NCBI GenBank assembly: GCA_039707655.1
Contig: CM077676.1
Span: forward strand, 236,631,366 to 236,695,365
DNA: 64,000 nt
Origin: Elymus sibiricus
Lineage: Eukaryota; Streptophyta; Magnoliopsida; Poales; Poaceae
Reading direction: 5' to 3'
Part shown: piece by piece, positions 11,123 to 22,677 of the stretch
How the letters are laid out: each line of letters opens with the position of its first letter
How positions within the stretch are numbered: the stretch's first letter is position 1
Notes under the pieces: generated by a model
Told to the model about the DNA's origin: nothing
What the model saw: only the letters and a program-made list of their open reading frames with translations
Databases searched by the model: none
Program-made: the position numbers and the translations under genes

Positions 11123-11841
11123 CACCGCTGCATAGAGGGGGAGAGAGTTGGTGTTGACGGCGGCGAAGTTGTTGGTGTAGATCACCGTCACGATGATTGC
11201 TCCGGCGGCGTTCCGGCACTACCGGGAGAGAGGGGGAGAGAGCCCCCCTCCTTCTTCTTGCTTGGCCTCCCCCCTAGATGGGAGGAGAGTATCCCCTCTG
11301 GTCCATGGCCGCCATGGCTCCTGGAGGGGAGGAGCCCCTCCGAGATTCGATCTCTCTCTATGTTTCTCTTCTATTTCGCGTTCCCTATTTTCTGGCCGAA
11401 AACCATTTCTTATATTCCCGGAGATCCGTAACCCCGATTGCGCTGAAATTTTAACACGATTTTTTTCTCGATATAAGCTTCCTTGCGGCCGAAGAAGAGC
11501 CCCAACCGACTTACGGTGTGCCCACAAGGCAACACCATGCGGCCTGGGGGTTCGTGCCCATTTCCCATGTGGAGGCTGTGGGCCTCCGTTTGCGTTGATT
11601 CCACCTCCCAAAAATCACATATATTACAAAATAATTCTTCGTAAAATTTTATCGTGTTTGGACTTCGTTTGATATGGATTTTCTGCGAAACAAAAAACAA
11701 GAAGAAAACAGGAACTAGCACTGGGCACTGGATCAATATGTTAGTCCAAGAAATCATATAAAATGTTGCCAAAAGTATGTGGAAATTGTAGGTTATTGGC
11801 ATGAAACAATCAAAAATTATAGATACGACGGAGACGTATCA
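11123..11841 (-). repeat. Element B, right fragment (LTR start, minus strand)
   Basis: Ends at 11841 with GGAGACGTATCA, the complement of an LTR start TGATACGTCTCC. It continues the left fragment 3058-3671. The first five bases are the CACCG duplication made by D. The next sequence (11842 on) matches the interior of C's LTR at about 17285, so B was inserted in the 3' LTR of C; AACAT at 11842-11846 would be the duplicated target. Confidence 0.75.
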
Positions 11842-12480
11842 AACATCGAGGAGAACATGGTATTGAAGATCAAAGAGAGAGAAGAAGCCATCTAGCTACT
11901 AGCTATGGACCCGTAGGTCTGTGGTAAACTACTCACACATCATCGGAAGGGCAGCAAGGTTGATGTAGAAGCCCTCCGTGATCGATTCCCCCTCCGACAA
12001 AGTACCGGAAAAGGCCTCTAGATGGGATCGCGGAAAAATAAAGGCTTGCGGCGGCAGAAAGGTTTTCTCTTCTGTCTCTCTATTGGTTTGGGAATATTTG
12101 GGAATTTATAGCACTGGAATTAGGTCAAGAGGTGCCACGAGGGGCCCACAAGCCTGGGAGGCGCGCCTACCCCCCTGGGCGCGCCCTCCAGGCTTGTCGC
12201 CTCCTCGTGACTCTTCTAGTCTTGTCCAAAAGCTTCGTGGGTCTCTTCTGGTCCAGAAAAAATTAATCCAAAGTTTTTTTCTCGTTTGGACACTTTTTGA
12301 TAATGATTTTCTGAAAAGACAAAAACAAGCAGAAAATAGCAACTAGCACTGGGCACTGGGTTAATAGGTTAGTCCCAAAAAATGATATATAATGGCATAC
12401 AATTGCATATAAAACATCCAAGATTCATACTATAATAGCATGGAACAATCAAAAATTATAGATACGTTGGAGACGTATGA
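11842..12480 (-). repeat. Partial 3' LTR of element C
   Basis: It matches 17285-17923 in the same order. The terminal bases at 12478-12480 are TGA where the 5' LTR has TCA, a mutation of the LTR start. A long hairpin (12150-12195) has arms AAGCCTGGGAGGCGCGCC and its near complement around TACCCCCCT. Confidence 0.85.
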
Positions 12481-12500
12481 AGCATCCCCAAGCTTAATTC
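12481..12500 (-). other. Polypurine tract of C
   Basis: The minus-strand reading GAATTAAGCTTGGGGATGCT directly abuts the 3' LTR and is the expected plus-strand primer. Its AAGCTTGGGGATGC core recurs in the hairpins at 14612-14700. Confidence 0.7.
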
Positions 12501-15351
12501 TTGCTCGTCCTCGAGTAGGTAAATGATAAAAACTGAATTTTTTATGTGGAATGCTACCTATCATGTTTCGTCATGTAATCTCTCTCTTACGGTATGAATA
12601 ATAAGATCCGAATGATTCAAAGCAATAGTCTATAATTTGATATAAAGACATCAATACTCAGGCATACTAATAAACAATCATGTCTTTCAAAATAAAAATG
12701 CTAAAGAACGTTATCCCTACAAAATCATATAATCCTGTCATGCTCCATCTTCTAAACACAAAGTATTTATCATGCACTACCACGATGCCAAGCCGAGCAA
12801 TTGGTTCATACTTTTTAACGCGCTTCAGCTTTTTCAACTCCCACGCAATACATGAGCGCAAGCCATGGAAATAGCACTATAGGTGGAATAGAGTGTGGTG
12901 GTAGAGATCAATATGGGGAAGTCAAAAATAAGAAGATAGTCTCACATCAACGAGGCTAATCAACGGGCTATGGAGATGCCCATCAATTGATGTCAATGCG
13001 AGGAGTAGGGATTGCCATGCAACGGATGCACTAAGAGCTATAAGTGTATGAAAGCTCAACATGAAAACTAAGTGGGTGTGCATCCAACTTGCTTGCTCAT
13101 GAAGACCTCAGGCATTTGAGGAAGCCCGTGATCGGAATATACAAGCCAAGTTCTATAATGAAAAATTCCCACTAGTATATGAAAGTGACAAAATAGGAGA
13201 CTCTCTATATGAAAAACATGGTGCTACTCTAAAGCACAAGGGTGGAAAAAGGATAGTAACATTGCCCCTTCTATCTTTTTCTCTCATTTTTTTCGTGGCT
13301 CTTTTTTGCCTCTCTCCTTTTTTTCGTCCGGCGTCTCATCCCGACTTGTGGGGGAATCATGGTCTCCATCATCCTTTCCTCACTGGGACAATGCTCTAAT
13401 AATGATGATCATCACACTTTTATTTACTTACAACTCAATATTACAACTCGATACTAGAACAAAAATATGACTCTATATGAATGCCTCTGGCAGTGTACCA
13501 GGATGTGCAATGATGCTAGCGTAACATGTATAAAAATGATGAACGGTGGCTGAGCCACAAATACTATGTCAGCTATATGATCATGCAAAGCAATATGACA
13601 ATGACGATGTGTTTCATAAAAACGGAACGGTGGAAGTTGCATGGCAATATATCTCGAAATGGCTATGGAAATGCCATGATAGGTAGGTATGGTGGCTGTT
13701 TTGAGGTAGATATAAGGAGGCTTATGTGTGATAGAGCGTATCATATCACGGGGTTTGGATGCACCGGCGAAGTTTGCACCAACTCTTGATGTGAGAAAGG
13801 GCAATTCACGGTACCGAAGAGGCTAGCAAATTGCGGAAGGGTGAGAGTGCGTATAATCCATGGACTCACATTAGTCATAAAGAACTCACATACTTATTGC
13901 GAAAGTTTATTAGTCCTCGAAGCAAAGTACTACTATGCATGCCCCTAGGCTGATAGATTGGTAGGACAAGTCCATCGCTCATCCCCGACCGCCACTCATA
14001 AGGTAGACAATCAACAATAAATTATGCTCCAACTTCTTAGCATAACGACAGATCATACGTGCATGCTTCGGGAATCACAAACCTTAACACCAATATTCTT
14101 ACTAATCCACAATTATCTACTAATACCTCCCACATATTACCATCTTAATATCGCAAAACTATTGCAAGGAATCAAACTTATCATATTCAGTGATCAACAT
14201 GAAAGTTTTTATTATATCCCTCTTGAATACCTATCATATCAGGACCAAATTCATAACCCGTACATATTACCATTGCTATTCATTAGACTCTCAAAAGGAT
14301 ATAAGTGAAGCATGAGAGTGCAACTATTTCTTTAAAATATAACCACCGACGTGCTCTAAAAGATATAAGTGAAGCACTAGAGCAACTGCCTAGCTCAAAA
14401 GATATAAGTGAAGCACATAGAGTATTCTAACAAATCACGAATAATGTGTGTCCCTCTCAAAAAGGTGTGTTCAGCAAAGATGATTGGGACAAACTAAAAA
14501 GCAAACAAAAGCAAACAAACTATATCACAAGACGCTCCAAGTAAAACACATATCATGTGATGAATAAAAATATAGCTCCAAGTGAGTTACCGATAGATTG
14601 TAGACGAAAGAGGGGATGCCTTCCAGGGCATCCCCAAGCTTAGACGCTTGAGTCTTCCTTGAATATTACATTGGGGTGCCTTGGGCATCCCCAAGCTTAG
14701 GCTCTTGCTGCTCCTTATTCCTTTGTGCATCGTAGTCTCGCCCAAAACTTGAAAACTTCAGCACACAAAACTCAACAGAAACCTCGTGAGCTCCGTTAGT
14801 ATAGCAAACAAATCTTAAACTTTAGGTACTGTTGTAAATTGACTCATATTTAATATTGGCATAATGCTACTGTACTCCAACTTCTCCATGACTCATACCC
14901 CCCGATACGATCCATAGATTCATCAAAATAAGCAAACTATGTAACAAAAACAGAATCTGTCTAAAACAGAACAGTCTGTAAAGATCTGAATTATCGCCAT
15001 ACTTATGTAACTCCAAAAATTCTTAACAATTAGGAAAACGTGGGCAATTCATATATCAATACTTTTCAAAAAATTCATAAGGTTATGACACTCCAGAGAA
15101 AAAGAAAACCAGCACTGGACACAAAAGTTTATGTTTTCCAACAGCATCTATCATACTATCTTCCAAATCATCCCAAAGGCATTACTTGGCACAAACACTA
15201 ATTAAAACATAAAAATACAATCATAACAGAGGCTACAATTGTGTAAACACTCAAGAACATAAAGAAAAAGAAAAAAAATTATTTTATTCATTGGGTTGCC
15301 TCCCAACAAGCGCTATTGTTTTATGCCCCTAGCTAGGCATAATGCATAGTT
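12501..15351 (-). other. Non-coding internal region of C
   Basis: No convincing coding sequence. Landmarks shared with D and L: three copies of an AAAAGATATAAGTGAAGCA-type motif at about 14295-14415; paired hairpins at 14612-14635 (GGGGATGCC with GGCATCCCC) and 14673-14692; and, just downstream of the ORF at about 15285-15345, the complement of GCCTAGCTAGGGG... CGCTTGTTGGGAGGCAACCC. Confidence 0.65.
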
Positions 15352-16170
15352 TCAAGTGTTGTCATCCTTGGTTTCCAACTCCTCAATTACACATCCATTT
15401 TTTCTAGTAGATTTAACATAGGAGTTTCTCATCGTCACACTTCTAGGCACAAAATCCAGAATTTTACTTTTATGGATGGGTTCCGTAATTATATCATTGA
15501 AATTGGGTTGCACACTAATCATTTTAAGATCCTCACTCCCTTTACTAGAAGTAGCACCCTTAACCTTGGGAACATATATGAACTTGCAATTTTTATTAGG
15601 AGGAGTCCTATGAATGTTTTTAGCGGAGGAAAAAGCGGAACCTAAGTTATTGATAATCTCTTCTAACTTATCAATTCTAGCGGGACTTTGTTCTATCCTA
15701 TCGTTAATTATCGGTTCGTTTTCCTTTAAAGTTTTCAAAGTAATTCCCACCTTGGAACCAAATTGAGTAATATGATTATGGATCTTTTTATCAAGATTTT
15801 CAAGATGTTCAATAGTAGGTATCTTATTTTCAATAGCTTCTAATCTTTGCATAACATGTTCCAAAGTCAATGCCGTTTCATTAATAATAATAGGGGGTGA
15901 ACCCACTAGATTTCCCATAGCATTGAAAGCATCCGAAGTGGGACTCATCAAGAAATTCCCTCCGGTAATAGTTTCAAGCACAAATCTATACCAAGTAGTA
16001 ATTCCCACATAAAAATTTCGAAGAAGAACGGTAGTAGATTGCCTACGAGTTGATCTATTGTGAGCATCGCAAATCCTATACAAAGCATCTTTTAAATTCT
16101 CTCCTTCCCTTTGTTTAAAATTAAGCACTTCATTTTCAGGGGTAATAGTAACAAGCGAAGAACTAGCCAT
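15352..16170 (-). CDS. Truncated gag-derived ORF of element C
   Basis: The ORF is 272 residues from the ATG at 16170, which I prefer over an upstream ATG at 16287 because the leader between them corresponds to untranslated leader in element L. Residues 10-95 align by eye with the second half of the L capsid-like gag domain (conserved landmarks NFKQ, FYVGI, ETITGGNF against NFKQ, IYAGL, DSTAGGTF). The first half of that domain is missing, as are zinc knuckle and protease. The middle (about 110-190) is helical and could form a coiled coil; the C-terminus is basic with no recognisable domain. It likely cannot assemble particles alone and may be carried by a helper element. It is free of stops, unlike the older elements E and N. 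Confidence 0.65.
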   Translation of the reverse strand: MASSSLVTITPENEVLNFKQREGENLKDALYRICDAHNRSTRRQSTTVLLRNFYVGITTWYRFVLETITGGNFLMSPTSDAFNAMGNLVGSPPIIINETALTLEHVMQRLEAIENKIPTIEHLENLDKKIHNHITQFGSKVGITLKTLKENEPIINDRIEQSPARIDKLEEIINNLGSAFSSAKNIHRTPPNKNCKFIYVPKVKGATSSKGSEDLKMISVQPNFNDIITEPIHKSKILDFVPRSVTMRNSYVKSTRKNGCVIEELETKDDNT

Positions 16171-16333
16171 AATGGTGAAGCAAACAAGCAAATAAAAATA
16201 TTTTTGTGTTTTTGTAAAAAAAATTAGAAGTGGGGGAGATGAAAGTGAGAGGCAAATGCAAATAAAAGGCAAATAAAATAAATGCAAGTGGTTGATAGTT
16301 TGTGCGAAGGTACTTGGTAATTTTGATGATGTC

Positions 16334-16351
16334 TCCCCGGCAACGGCGCCG
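16334..16351 (-). other. Primer-binding site, tRNA-Asp (C)
   Basis: On the minus strand this reads CGGCGCCGTTGCCGGGGA, one mismatch in the first base from the D and L sites. It is 11 bases from the LTR. Confidence 0.8.
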
Positions 16352-16362
16352 GAAATTCTTCC

Positions 16363-17923
16363 TGCTACTTGTAGTCTGCGTTGGTATTTCCCCGAAGAGG
16401 AGAGGATGATGCAGTACAGTAGAGATAAGTATTTCCCTCAGTTAAGAACCAAGGTTATCAATCCAGTAGGTGAACCAAGCAAAATTCTGTTAAGCGCACC
16501 TGCACACACAAGAGCAAACACTTGCACCCAACGCAAATAAGAGGGTTGTCAATCCTCTTAGCAGTTATTTGCAAGGATTAAATCTTAAAGAGATAAATAG
16601 ATAAACTAAAATACTAATTAAAATAAAATTAAATAAATTGCAGCAAGGTATTTTTAGGTTTTTAATATATGATAAAGTAGACCGGGGGCCATAGTTTTCA
16701 CTAGAGGCTTCTCTCTCGAACACATAGCATACGGTGGGTAAACAAATTACTGTTGGGCAATTGATAGAAAAGCAAATAATTATGAAGGATTCATGGCAAT
16801 GATCATGTATATAGGCATCACATCCGAGACAAGTAGACCGACTCCTGCCTGCATCTACTACTATTACTCCACCCATCGACCGCTATCCAGCATGCATCTA
16901 GGGTATTAAGTATGAAACAGAGTAACGCCTTAAGCAAGATGACATGATGTAGACAAAGTAAACTCAAGCAATATGATTAAACCCCATATTTTTATCCTTA
17001 ATGGAAACAATACAAATACGTGTCATGTCCCCTTCTGTCACTGGGATTGAGCACCGCAAGATTGAACCCATCACAAAGCACCTCTCCCATTGCAAGATAA
17101 ATCAATTTAGTAGGCCAAACCAAATCGATAGATCGGAGAGAAATACAAAGCTATAATAATCATGCATAAAAGAGTTCAGAGAAGACTCAAATATTTCTCA
17201 TGAATAATCTGATCATAAACTCACAATTCATCGGATCCCAACAAACACACTGCAAAAGAAGATTACATCGGATAGAACTCCAAGAACATCGAGGAGAACA
17301 TGGTATTTAAGATCAAAGAGAGAAAAGAAGCCATCTAACTACTAGCTATGGACCCGTAGGTCTGTGGTAAACTACTCACACATCATCGGAAGGGCAGTAA
17401 GGTTGATGTAGAAGCGCTCCGTGATCGATTCCCCCTCCGGCAGAGTACCGGAAAAGGCCTCCAGATGGGATCGCGGAAGAACAGAGGCTTCCGGCGGCAG
17501 AAAGGTTTTCTCTTCTGTCTCTCTGTTGGTTTGAGAATATTTGGGAATTTATAGCGCTGGAATTAGGTCAAGAGGTGCCACAAGGGGCCCACAAGCCTGG
17601 GGTGCGCGCCTACCCCCCTGGGCGTGCCCTCCAGGCTTGTCGCCTCCTCGTGACTCTTCTGGTCTTCTCCCGAAGCTTCGTGGGTCTCTTCTGGTCCAGA
17701 AAAAACTAATCCGAAGTTTTTTTCTCGTTTGGACACTTTTTGAGAATGATTTTCTGAAAAGGCAAAAACAAGCATAAAACAGCAACTGGCACTAGGCACT
17801 GGGTTAATAGGTTAGTCGCAAAAAATGATATATAATGGCATATAATTGCATATAAAACATCCAAGATTGATACTATAATAGCATGGAATAATCAAAAATT
17901 ATAGGTACCTTGGAGACGTATCA
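16363..17923 (-). repeat. 5' LTR of element C
   Basis: 1561 bases, minus strand, starting TGATACGTCTCC at 17923 and ending CTACAAGTAGCA at 16363. A TATA box (TATAAAT on the minus strand) is at 17547-17553; upstream of it at about 17591-17640 is a degenerate version of the GC-rich hairpin. The same LTR family forms G, M and the 5' LTR of L. Confidence 0.92.
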
Positions 17924-18086
17924 GACGACAATTGAAGTTGTCGGAGAAGAGGCCATCCCCTCTCCACAGACGCATACAGGTAATCCTTTTTCCTTGAGCA
18001 TTTCTCTTTCGTTGTCGGTTTTGTCTTGTTTTCTTGAACTTGGTCTTGATGTTGAATTCAATTTTCCTTCTCCCCATCTTCACAGA
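17924..18086 (+). pseudogene. Antisense extra ORF of E: exon fragment and intron
   Basis: This is the stretch between C and F. It has an open frame up to CATACAG at 17979, then a 106-base segment starting GTAATCC and ending CTTCACAG (17980-18085) that looks like a plant intron: T-rich with GT and AG ends. Joining 17979 to the base after 18085 keeps the frame open into 28787 onward (residues HTD then LPHSKD). F therefore inserted at the 3' splice site, duplicating ACAGA. The 5' part of the gene lies beyond C, outside the window. Confidence 0.55.
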
Positions 18087-19388
18087 TGTAACACCCCAAA
18101 AATTTAACCATATTTTTATTAAATAAAATTTGGCCAGAAATAAAAAATTTAATTATATTAGGTCTTTTATTAATTTCAGAGTAATTTCTGTTTTCTGTTT
18201 TCCAAAATTCTTCCCTCCATATAGAAATTTTTGCAAATATTATGGGCCTTGGTAGCTCTCTTAAGTCATTTCAGTTATATTTTAATAATAGTAGGAATTA
18301 TTTTCATAATAAAATTTTGCCCAAGATAATATTTTTATAGCATTTTCAATTCTTTAATTGCCTCTGTTGCACTACAACCATTTTAAATAATTCTTTTAAA
18401 ATTCCACAAAAATTATGAGGAGTCATTTGATGCCTATAGATCACTTGTATGCAAAAACCAAACTTGGTATTTTGGAAATTTTGAGCACAACTTCCTCTTT
18501 TAAATTTTGTCCCATTCTTGAGTTTTAACTACAACCTCAATTTTTCTTGCTCCAAAAATTCTGCAATTATTCCAGCTTATAGTACTTCCAACCAAACCCT
18601 TAAGTCCAGAAGAACAGATCCATTTGCCTCATTTTGGTTCACCAAATGAATCCTCCAAGTTTCTGTCCAGAACTGAATTCTGGTAGAACTTGCACTATCA
18701 AGTTTCTCTTTTTTCCAAACCAACTCCATCATCATTTCTACCCTCTAATGAGACACCATCCTGCCAAAAATTCAAATCCAATAGAGCCACCTAGATCACC
18801 AAAGCATTCTGTCAAGCACCTTGCATGCATGACAGAAATTTTGCCTCTTCCTAATCTACATTGCACACTTGGTCATTTGGCCAAACTATTATGTCCACCA
18901 TCTGTAGCACTCAGAGAGACCCAACCCTGTCAAGTTTCATAGTCAAAGGAGCTTCCTAGGTGGCCCTGGCATTTCGTCGAGCACCATACGTGCATGCCCA
19001 ACGCGTGAGCAGAGCGCCCGGACAGCAGCCTCTGGCATCGAGCTCCTGCCACTCACCCCGCTGCTGCCCTTGCATGTTTAGCTCTCCCCCGGGATCACAG
19101 CAACCCTCTAGCACCCCACCGACACCCTCCCTCGTCGCCTGGGGCCTGCCAGCCACAGACCTGAGCCGCCGCCGCCGTCTTCCACTCGGGCACGGCACCG
19201 CCCGAGCCGCCCGACCCCGCCAGTGCGCCCCATCTTAACTATTGACCACCGCCCCCTCCACCGACTCCACCTACCTCCCCACCGACCTCAGTGACCTCAG
19301 CCACCGCCCACAACCACCTTCCCGGCGCAGTTATGGCGATCGTCGCCGGGTCCCTTCTCTGGAACTCGCGGCACCGCCTCCCCCTCCC

Positions 19389-19396
19389 TATATAAG
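19389..19396 (+). promoter_or_regulatory. LTR TATA box (F)
   Basis: TATATAAG follows a C-rich stretch and is kept in the 3' LTR at about 26001-26008. It is the best candidate promoter of the element; transcription would begin near 19420. Confidence 0.55.
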
Positions 19397-19415
19397 CCAC
19401 CCCGGGCACCCTCTC

Positions 19416-19754
19416 ATGATCAGCGCCACCTCTCCCTTCCCTACGAAGCAACCCGAGCACCCAATCAACCCATGGGTGATCGTCTTCCTCCTCTCCGATG
19501 AGAACCACCGCCGCCTCAGTTCCATCAATTCCGAGCTAACCATAGTCCCATTTGTCGGAATTATTGCACCACTACCATCCTCGAGCTACCGTATATCAAA
19601 CCCATCCATCAATTCCATCGAAAGAAGCCTATGGGCGAAAGCCCTCTCCCACCCGAAGCTCCCTTCCACCATAGTTGAAGCTCTGCTCAACTTCGAGCTC
19701 TCCGGCGACTCCCTTCCCCTCCAACGGATGCGGTCCGTCCTCCTGAGCATGTAG
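19416..19754 (+). CDS. LTR-embedded ORF in F, probably not a protein gene
   Basis: A 112-codon ORF begins 20 bases after the TATA box and is also open in the 3' LTR (26028-26366). By eye most differences between the copies change the amino acid, which argues against selection on the protein, and the ATG would lie at or upstream of the expected transcription start. It could be a fragment of a captured gene. I recognise no domain. Confidence 0.15.
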   Translation: MISATSPFPTKQPEHPINPWVIVFLLSDENHRRLSSINSELTIVPFVGIIAPLPSSSYRISNPSINSIERSLWAKALSHPKLPSTIVEALLNFELSGDSLPLQRMRSVLLSM

Positions 19755-21591
19755 ATGTGCCGAACGCCGGAAACGGTGCCTCCAAGCGCCGGCAATCATC
19801 GCCGGAGCTCGCCACTGTTCCTGTCCAGGCACGCGAGAGGGGGGGAAGACAAACCCGACAGGTGGGTCCCACCTGTCGGTGAGTCGCCCCTCCTCTCCAG
19901 AAGCGCATCTCTGCGGGTGCGTTTTCCCTGCGGGGGGAACGTAAACGTACTCCAGGGAGTACGCCTTCAATGCCAAGTCTCCCCGCGGGCTAGGAGCTGG
20001 GCCCGGCCCAGTGACGCCGTCCGACTAAACAGCGCTCAGGGCGCAGCTCTGCTCCTTTTCTTATTCTTTGCCAGTATATCTCAAAAAAAAATCTGCAGCA
20101 GTCATTTCAAATCCAAATCTGATGTTTCTAATTTCTAAATACTCCTAAAATCATTCTCTATTAATCTAGCTAGGGTGAACATTTTTCATAAGTTTATCTC
20201 TGCTGGATTTATTAAATAAGTCCAATTCTTTATTTCTTTCAGTTTAGAAACTCTCTAGGAAATTCATATGAACTCCAAATAACTTGATTCTTTTTCTGAA
20301 ATTCCTTATTTTTCATCTAGTTTATTTTAGTATTTATTTGAAAATTTTCCAATCAACTTTTTATTACTGTTTTTGCTTTGTGTGGACTTTCTATATTTTT
20401 GAAAATAGGAAATGGAGGGAAGATAAAATTTTCAAAACTTTTGGAGTGCACCCAATATTTCTGCATGATCAAGGCAAGCATCTTGAACACTTGATATGGT
20501 GATTGCATGGTTAAATGTTTGCAAGAAATAATTGAATCATGCATATGTTGAATTCAGATAAAATTTGCATGCATGTAGTGTTGGCTTGTTTCCTCGTACC
20601 GTGAAACGTGTACTTGTCATGACTAACTTGCAGGAGAAGGTATAAGATAAATAACGTTACCAGTAGAAGGGTGATCACGTTGGAGCGTGATCATGCCTTG
20701 TTGGTTATGCATGTTGGGACATGCAAGGGCTGTGGCCCTGTTTCGGTGTTACTGTTGAAAGAACACTTTATTGTGCTAACCACTACAGGAAAACATAAGC
20801 CTCCTGAGTCGACCGTAGATCGAGTCTTGTTCCGGTAACCCCCAAACATGATCCGTGCTACCACATGTCCCTGCCGCAGGTAGGGTATGGTCCAGTAAGT
20901 TGTTAACCTCTTTCCCGGACACCGTACAGAGGGGCCATAGTGAAAGATACCATTGGCCCATGGTAGGCATGTCACTTGGTCAGGGGGCATGGGTGTATTC
21001 GGTTGAAGCTGACAGGGGTAGCGCCCCTGATCTTTGCGCACGTTATATATGAGATTGTGATCCCATGCTATTCGATATTGTAGTCTCCCCGTCTTAGAGT
21101 TTATCTTGAACGATGCCTTGGGTGATTCCTGGCATCAGGAAAGTTAATCTGGTGTGTGCTGGTTAGGTGTGTTTTCAACCCAAAGACCATAATGGGAATT
21201 AGCCAGCGTCTCGGTGCTGGCTAAAGAAATCCTTTACTTGTGGGTAAAGAAGTACACCCTCTGCACAGTTATACCTATTCGAATAGCCGTGTCCGCGGTT
21301 AAGGACTACAGTCTGGGTTGGTCAAGTGTCGGTCTTAGTGTCAGTCTCCGGAGGAAAATAATTAATTTGAGCATGAATTATTTTGCAGGATAATCATTGT
21401 CAGCCTAATACCATCATGTATAATTTTTGTTATCATGGGTGCTATTGACATAAGTATTATTATTACTATGCATATTATTGTGTACTAACCCGTTTCTCTT
21501 ATTTTATTTCCTGAGTGTCTCAGGGGCTGGCTGGACTACCCCGAACACTCGGTTTTATTTCCTTTCAAGACCTCTCGTGGCGTCGCTAGAG

Positions 21592-21820
21592 TTCTCGGGC
21601 GGTCCTGTCTCGCCCGATTCTCTTTTAGACACCCGTTTAGCATTTCTTTTCAAGACCTCTCGTAGCGTCGCTTGAGTTCTCGGGCGGTCCTGTCTCGCCC
21701 GATTCTCTTTTAGACACCCGTTTGGCATTTCTCTTGGATTCTCGGGCGGTCCTGTCTCGCCCGATTCTCCACTTTATATTTTCTTTCGGATTCTCGGGCG
21801 GTCCTGTCTCGCCCGATTAT
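21592..21820 (+). repeat. Four tandem CGGGCG...CGCCCG hairpin repeats in LTR F
   Basis: TTCTCGGGCGGTCCTGTCTC followed by GCCCGATT recurs with hairpin arms at 21596-21616, 21681-21701, 21743-21763 and 21795-21815. The 3' LTR has the same array from about 28023 to 28242 with point changes. The first two copies sit in a longer unit of about 85 bases containing CAAGACCTCTCG. Position late in the LTR suggests the R or U5 region; the role is unknown. Confidence 0.8.
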
Positions 21821-22358
21821 CCACTTTTAACTTTCTTGGTTTGTCACTAACATTTTATTTACTCATACTTCTGCACATGCTAGTATTTATCATGCCATAA
21901 TTTAATTTTCAGCCAACATATGCATATCATTTAATCCAGCATGAGCATATGCATTCGGTATATCGTTTGTTCATAATGTTTGCAAGTACATTCCAACGTA
22001 CTCACTGGCTTGTTCCTGGCTATTTAATTGGCCAGGTCAGGATTTCAACAAGGAGTACTACAATGCCGTCCATGTGGAGCCTAGGATAGCAGCCACGCGG
22101 GATAGGAGTTATCCGGGTTAGCTGTTCCTGTGGGAATGGAGCCCCATCGACGTTGGAGAACCTCGAGTCGCTTCCGTCATCCTCACTAGAAATCATTGTT
22201 GTATCATTAGGCCTTTATTGTCTCGTATCCAATTTTTGTAATTGCTTGGTAATCTGTAACAAGGACGTGTCCACCAGTAACAGTAATCCTGGGCTGGTGA
22301 CGACACGAGGGGTTATTTTCTGGGATATCTTGTCCCGGAAATACGGCCCCGACAGCCT

Positions 22359-22370
22359 TGGTATCAGAGC
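22359..22370 (+). other. Primer-binding site, initiator tRNA-Met (F)
   Basis: TGGTATCAGAGC lies four bases after the 5' LTR and is the classic plant retrotransposon primer site. Confidence 0.9.
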
Positions 22371-22608
22371 CAGGCTGACCATTGGCTAATCCTATTTTAG
22401 CCTAGTCATTATCCCTAGGTTTCCACACCGTCCAAATCTTTTCCTGTCCGTAGCCAAGCCCATCCCATCCGATAAGCCTGCACAGTGGCCAGCCGACATC
22501 TTTTGATAGTCGGTGCCCAACCTACCGGCCCTGTCCATAGGCCGTGTGCCTGTGGCCGACACCTGAGTTGTCCCATCCATAAGCGTGCGATGGAAGATTC
22601 CACTGGCC

Positions 22609-22616
22609 TATAAAGG
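22609..22616 (+). promoter_or_regulatory. TATA-like box of F ORF1
   Basis: TATAAAGG sits 61 bases upstream of the ORF1 ATG, followed by a CA/CT-rich leader. The second copy has an equivalent box at 23789-23796. Confidence 0.45.
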
Positions 22617-22677
22617 AAGCCTTACCCCAACTCAGCACATCACAGCCTCACTCTCAGTTCAATATCCAACCACTAAG

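Larger units (their letters stand above)
11842..17923 (-). mobile_element. Element C: non-autonomous LTR retrotransposon (minus strand), 3' end truncated
   Basis: Read on the minus strand it has a full 5' LTR (17923 to 16363), a tRNA-Asp primer site (16351-16334), one gag-derived ORF (16170-15352), a long non-coding region, a polypurine tract (about 12500-12481) and the first ~640 bases of the 3' LTR, where B interrupts. Its right flank GACGA (17924-17928) is the expected target duplication, with the partner beyond the window. It inserted into the antisense ORF of E. LTR, hairpins and leader match element L, so C is a deletion derivative of that family. Confidence 0.88.
18087..22354 (+). repeat. 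5' LTR of element F
   Basis: Starts TGTAACACCCC and ends CCCCGACA. A TATA box (TATATAAG) lies at 19389-19396 in a GC-rich, Pro-codon-like stretch. The LTR holds four copies of a CGGGCG/CGCCCG hairpin (21596-21815) and the TTCGAATAGCC module (about 21275-21294) shared with A. About 175 bases (20166-20342) are absent from the 3' LTR. Confidence 0.92.

Noticed and set aside
11193..11672. 159-codon ORF in LTR fragment B
   Set aside because: Overlapping long frames on both strands in GC-rich LTR sequence, no domain or start context.
13454..14308. Several ORFs of about 90-120 codons in the C internal region
   Set aside because: AT-rich, unlike any gag or pol segment, with no counterpart in D or L.
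18634..18942. 102-codon ORF in LTR F, also at 25245-25553
   Set aside because: Conserved only because both are copies of one LTR; no domain, and it lies upstream of the TATA box.
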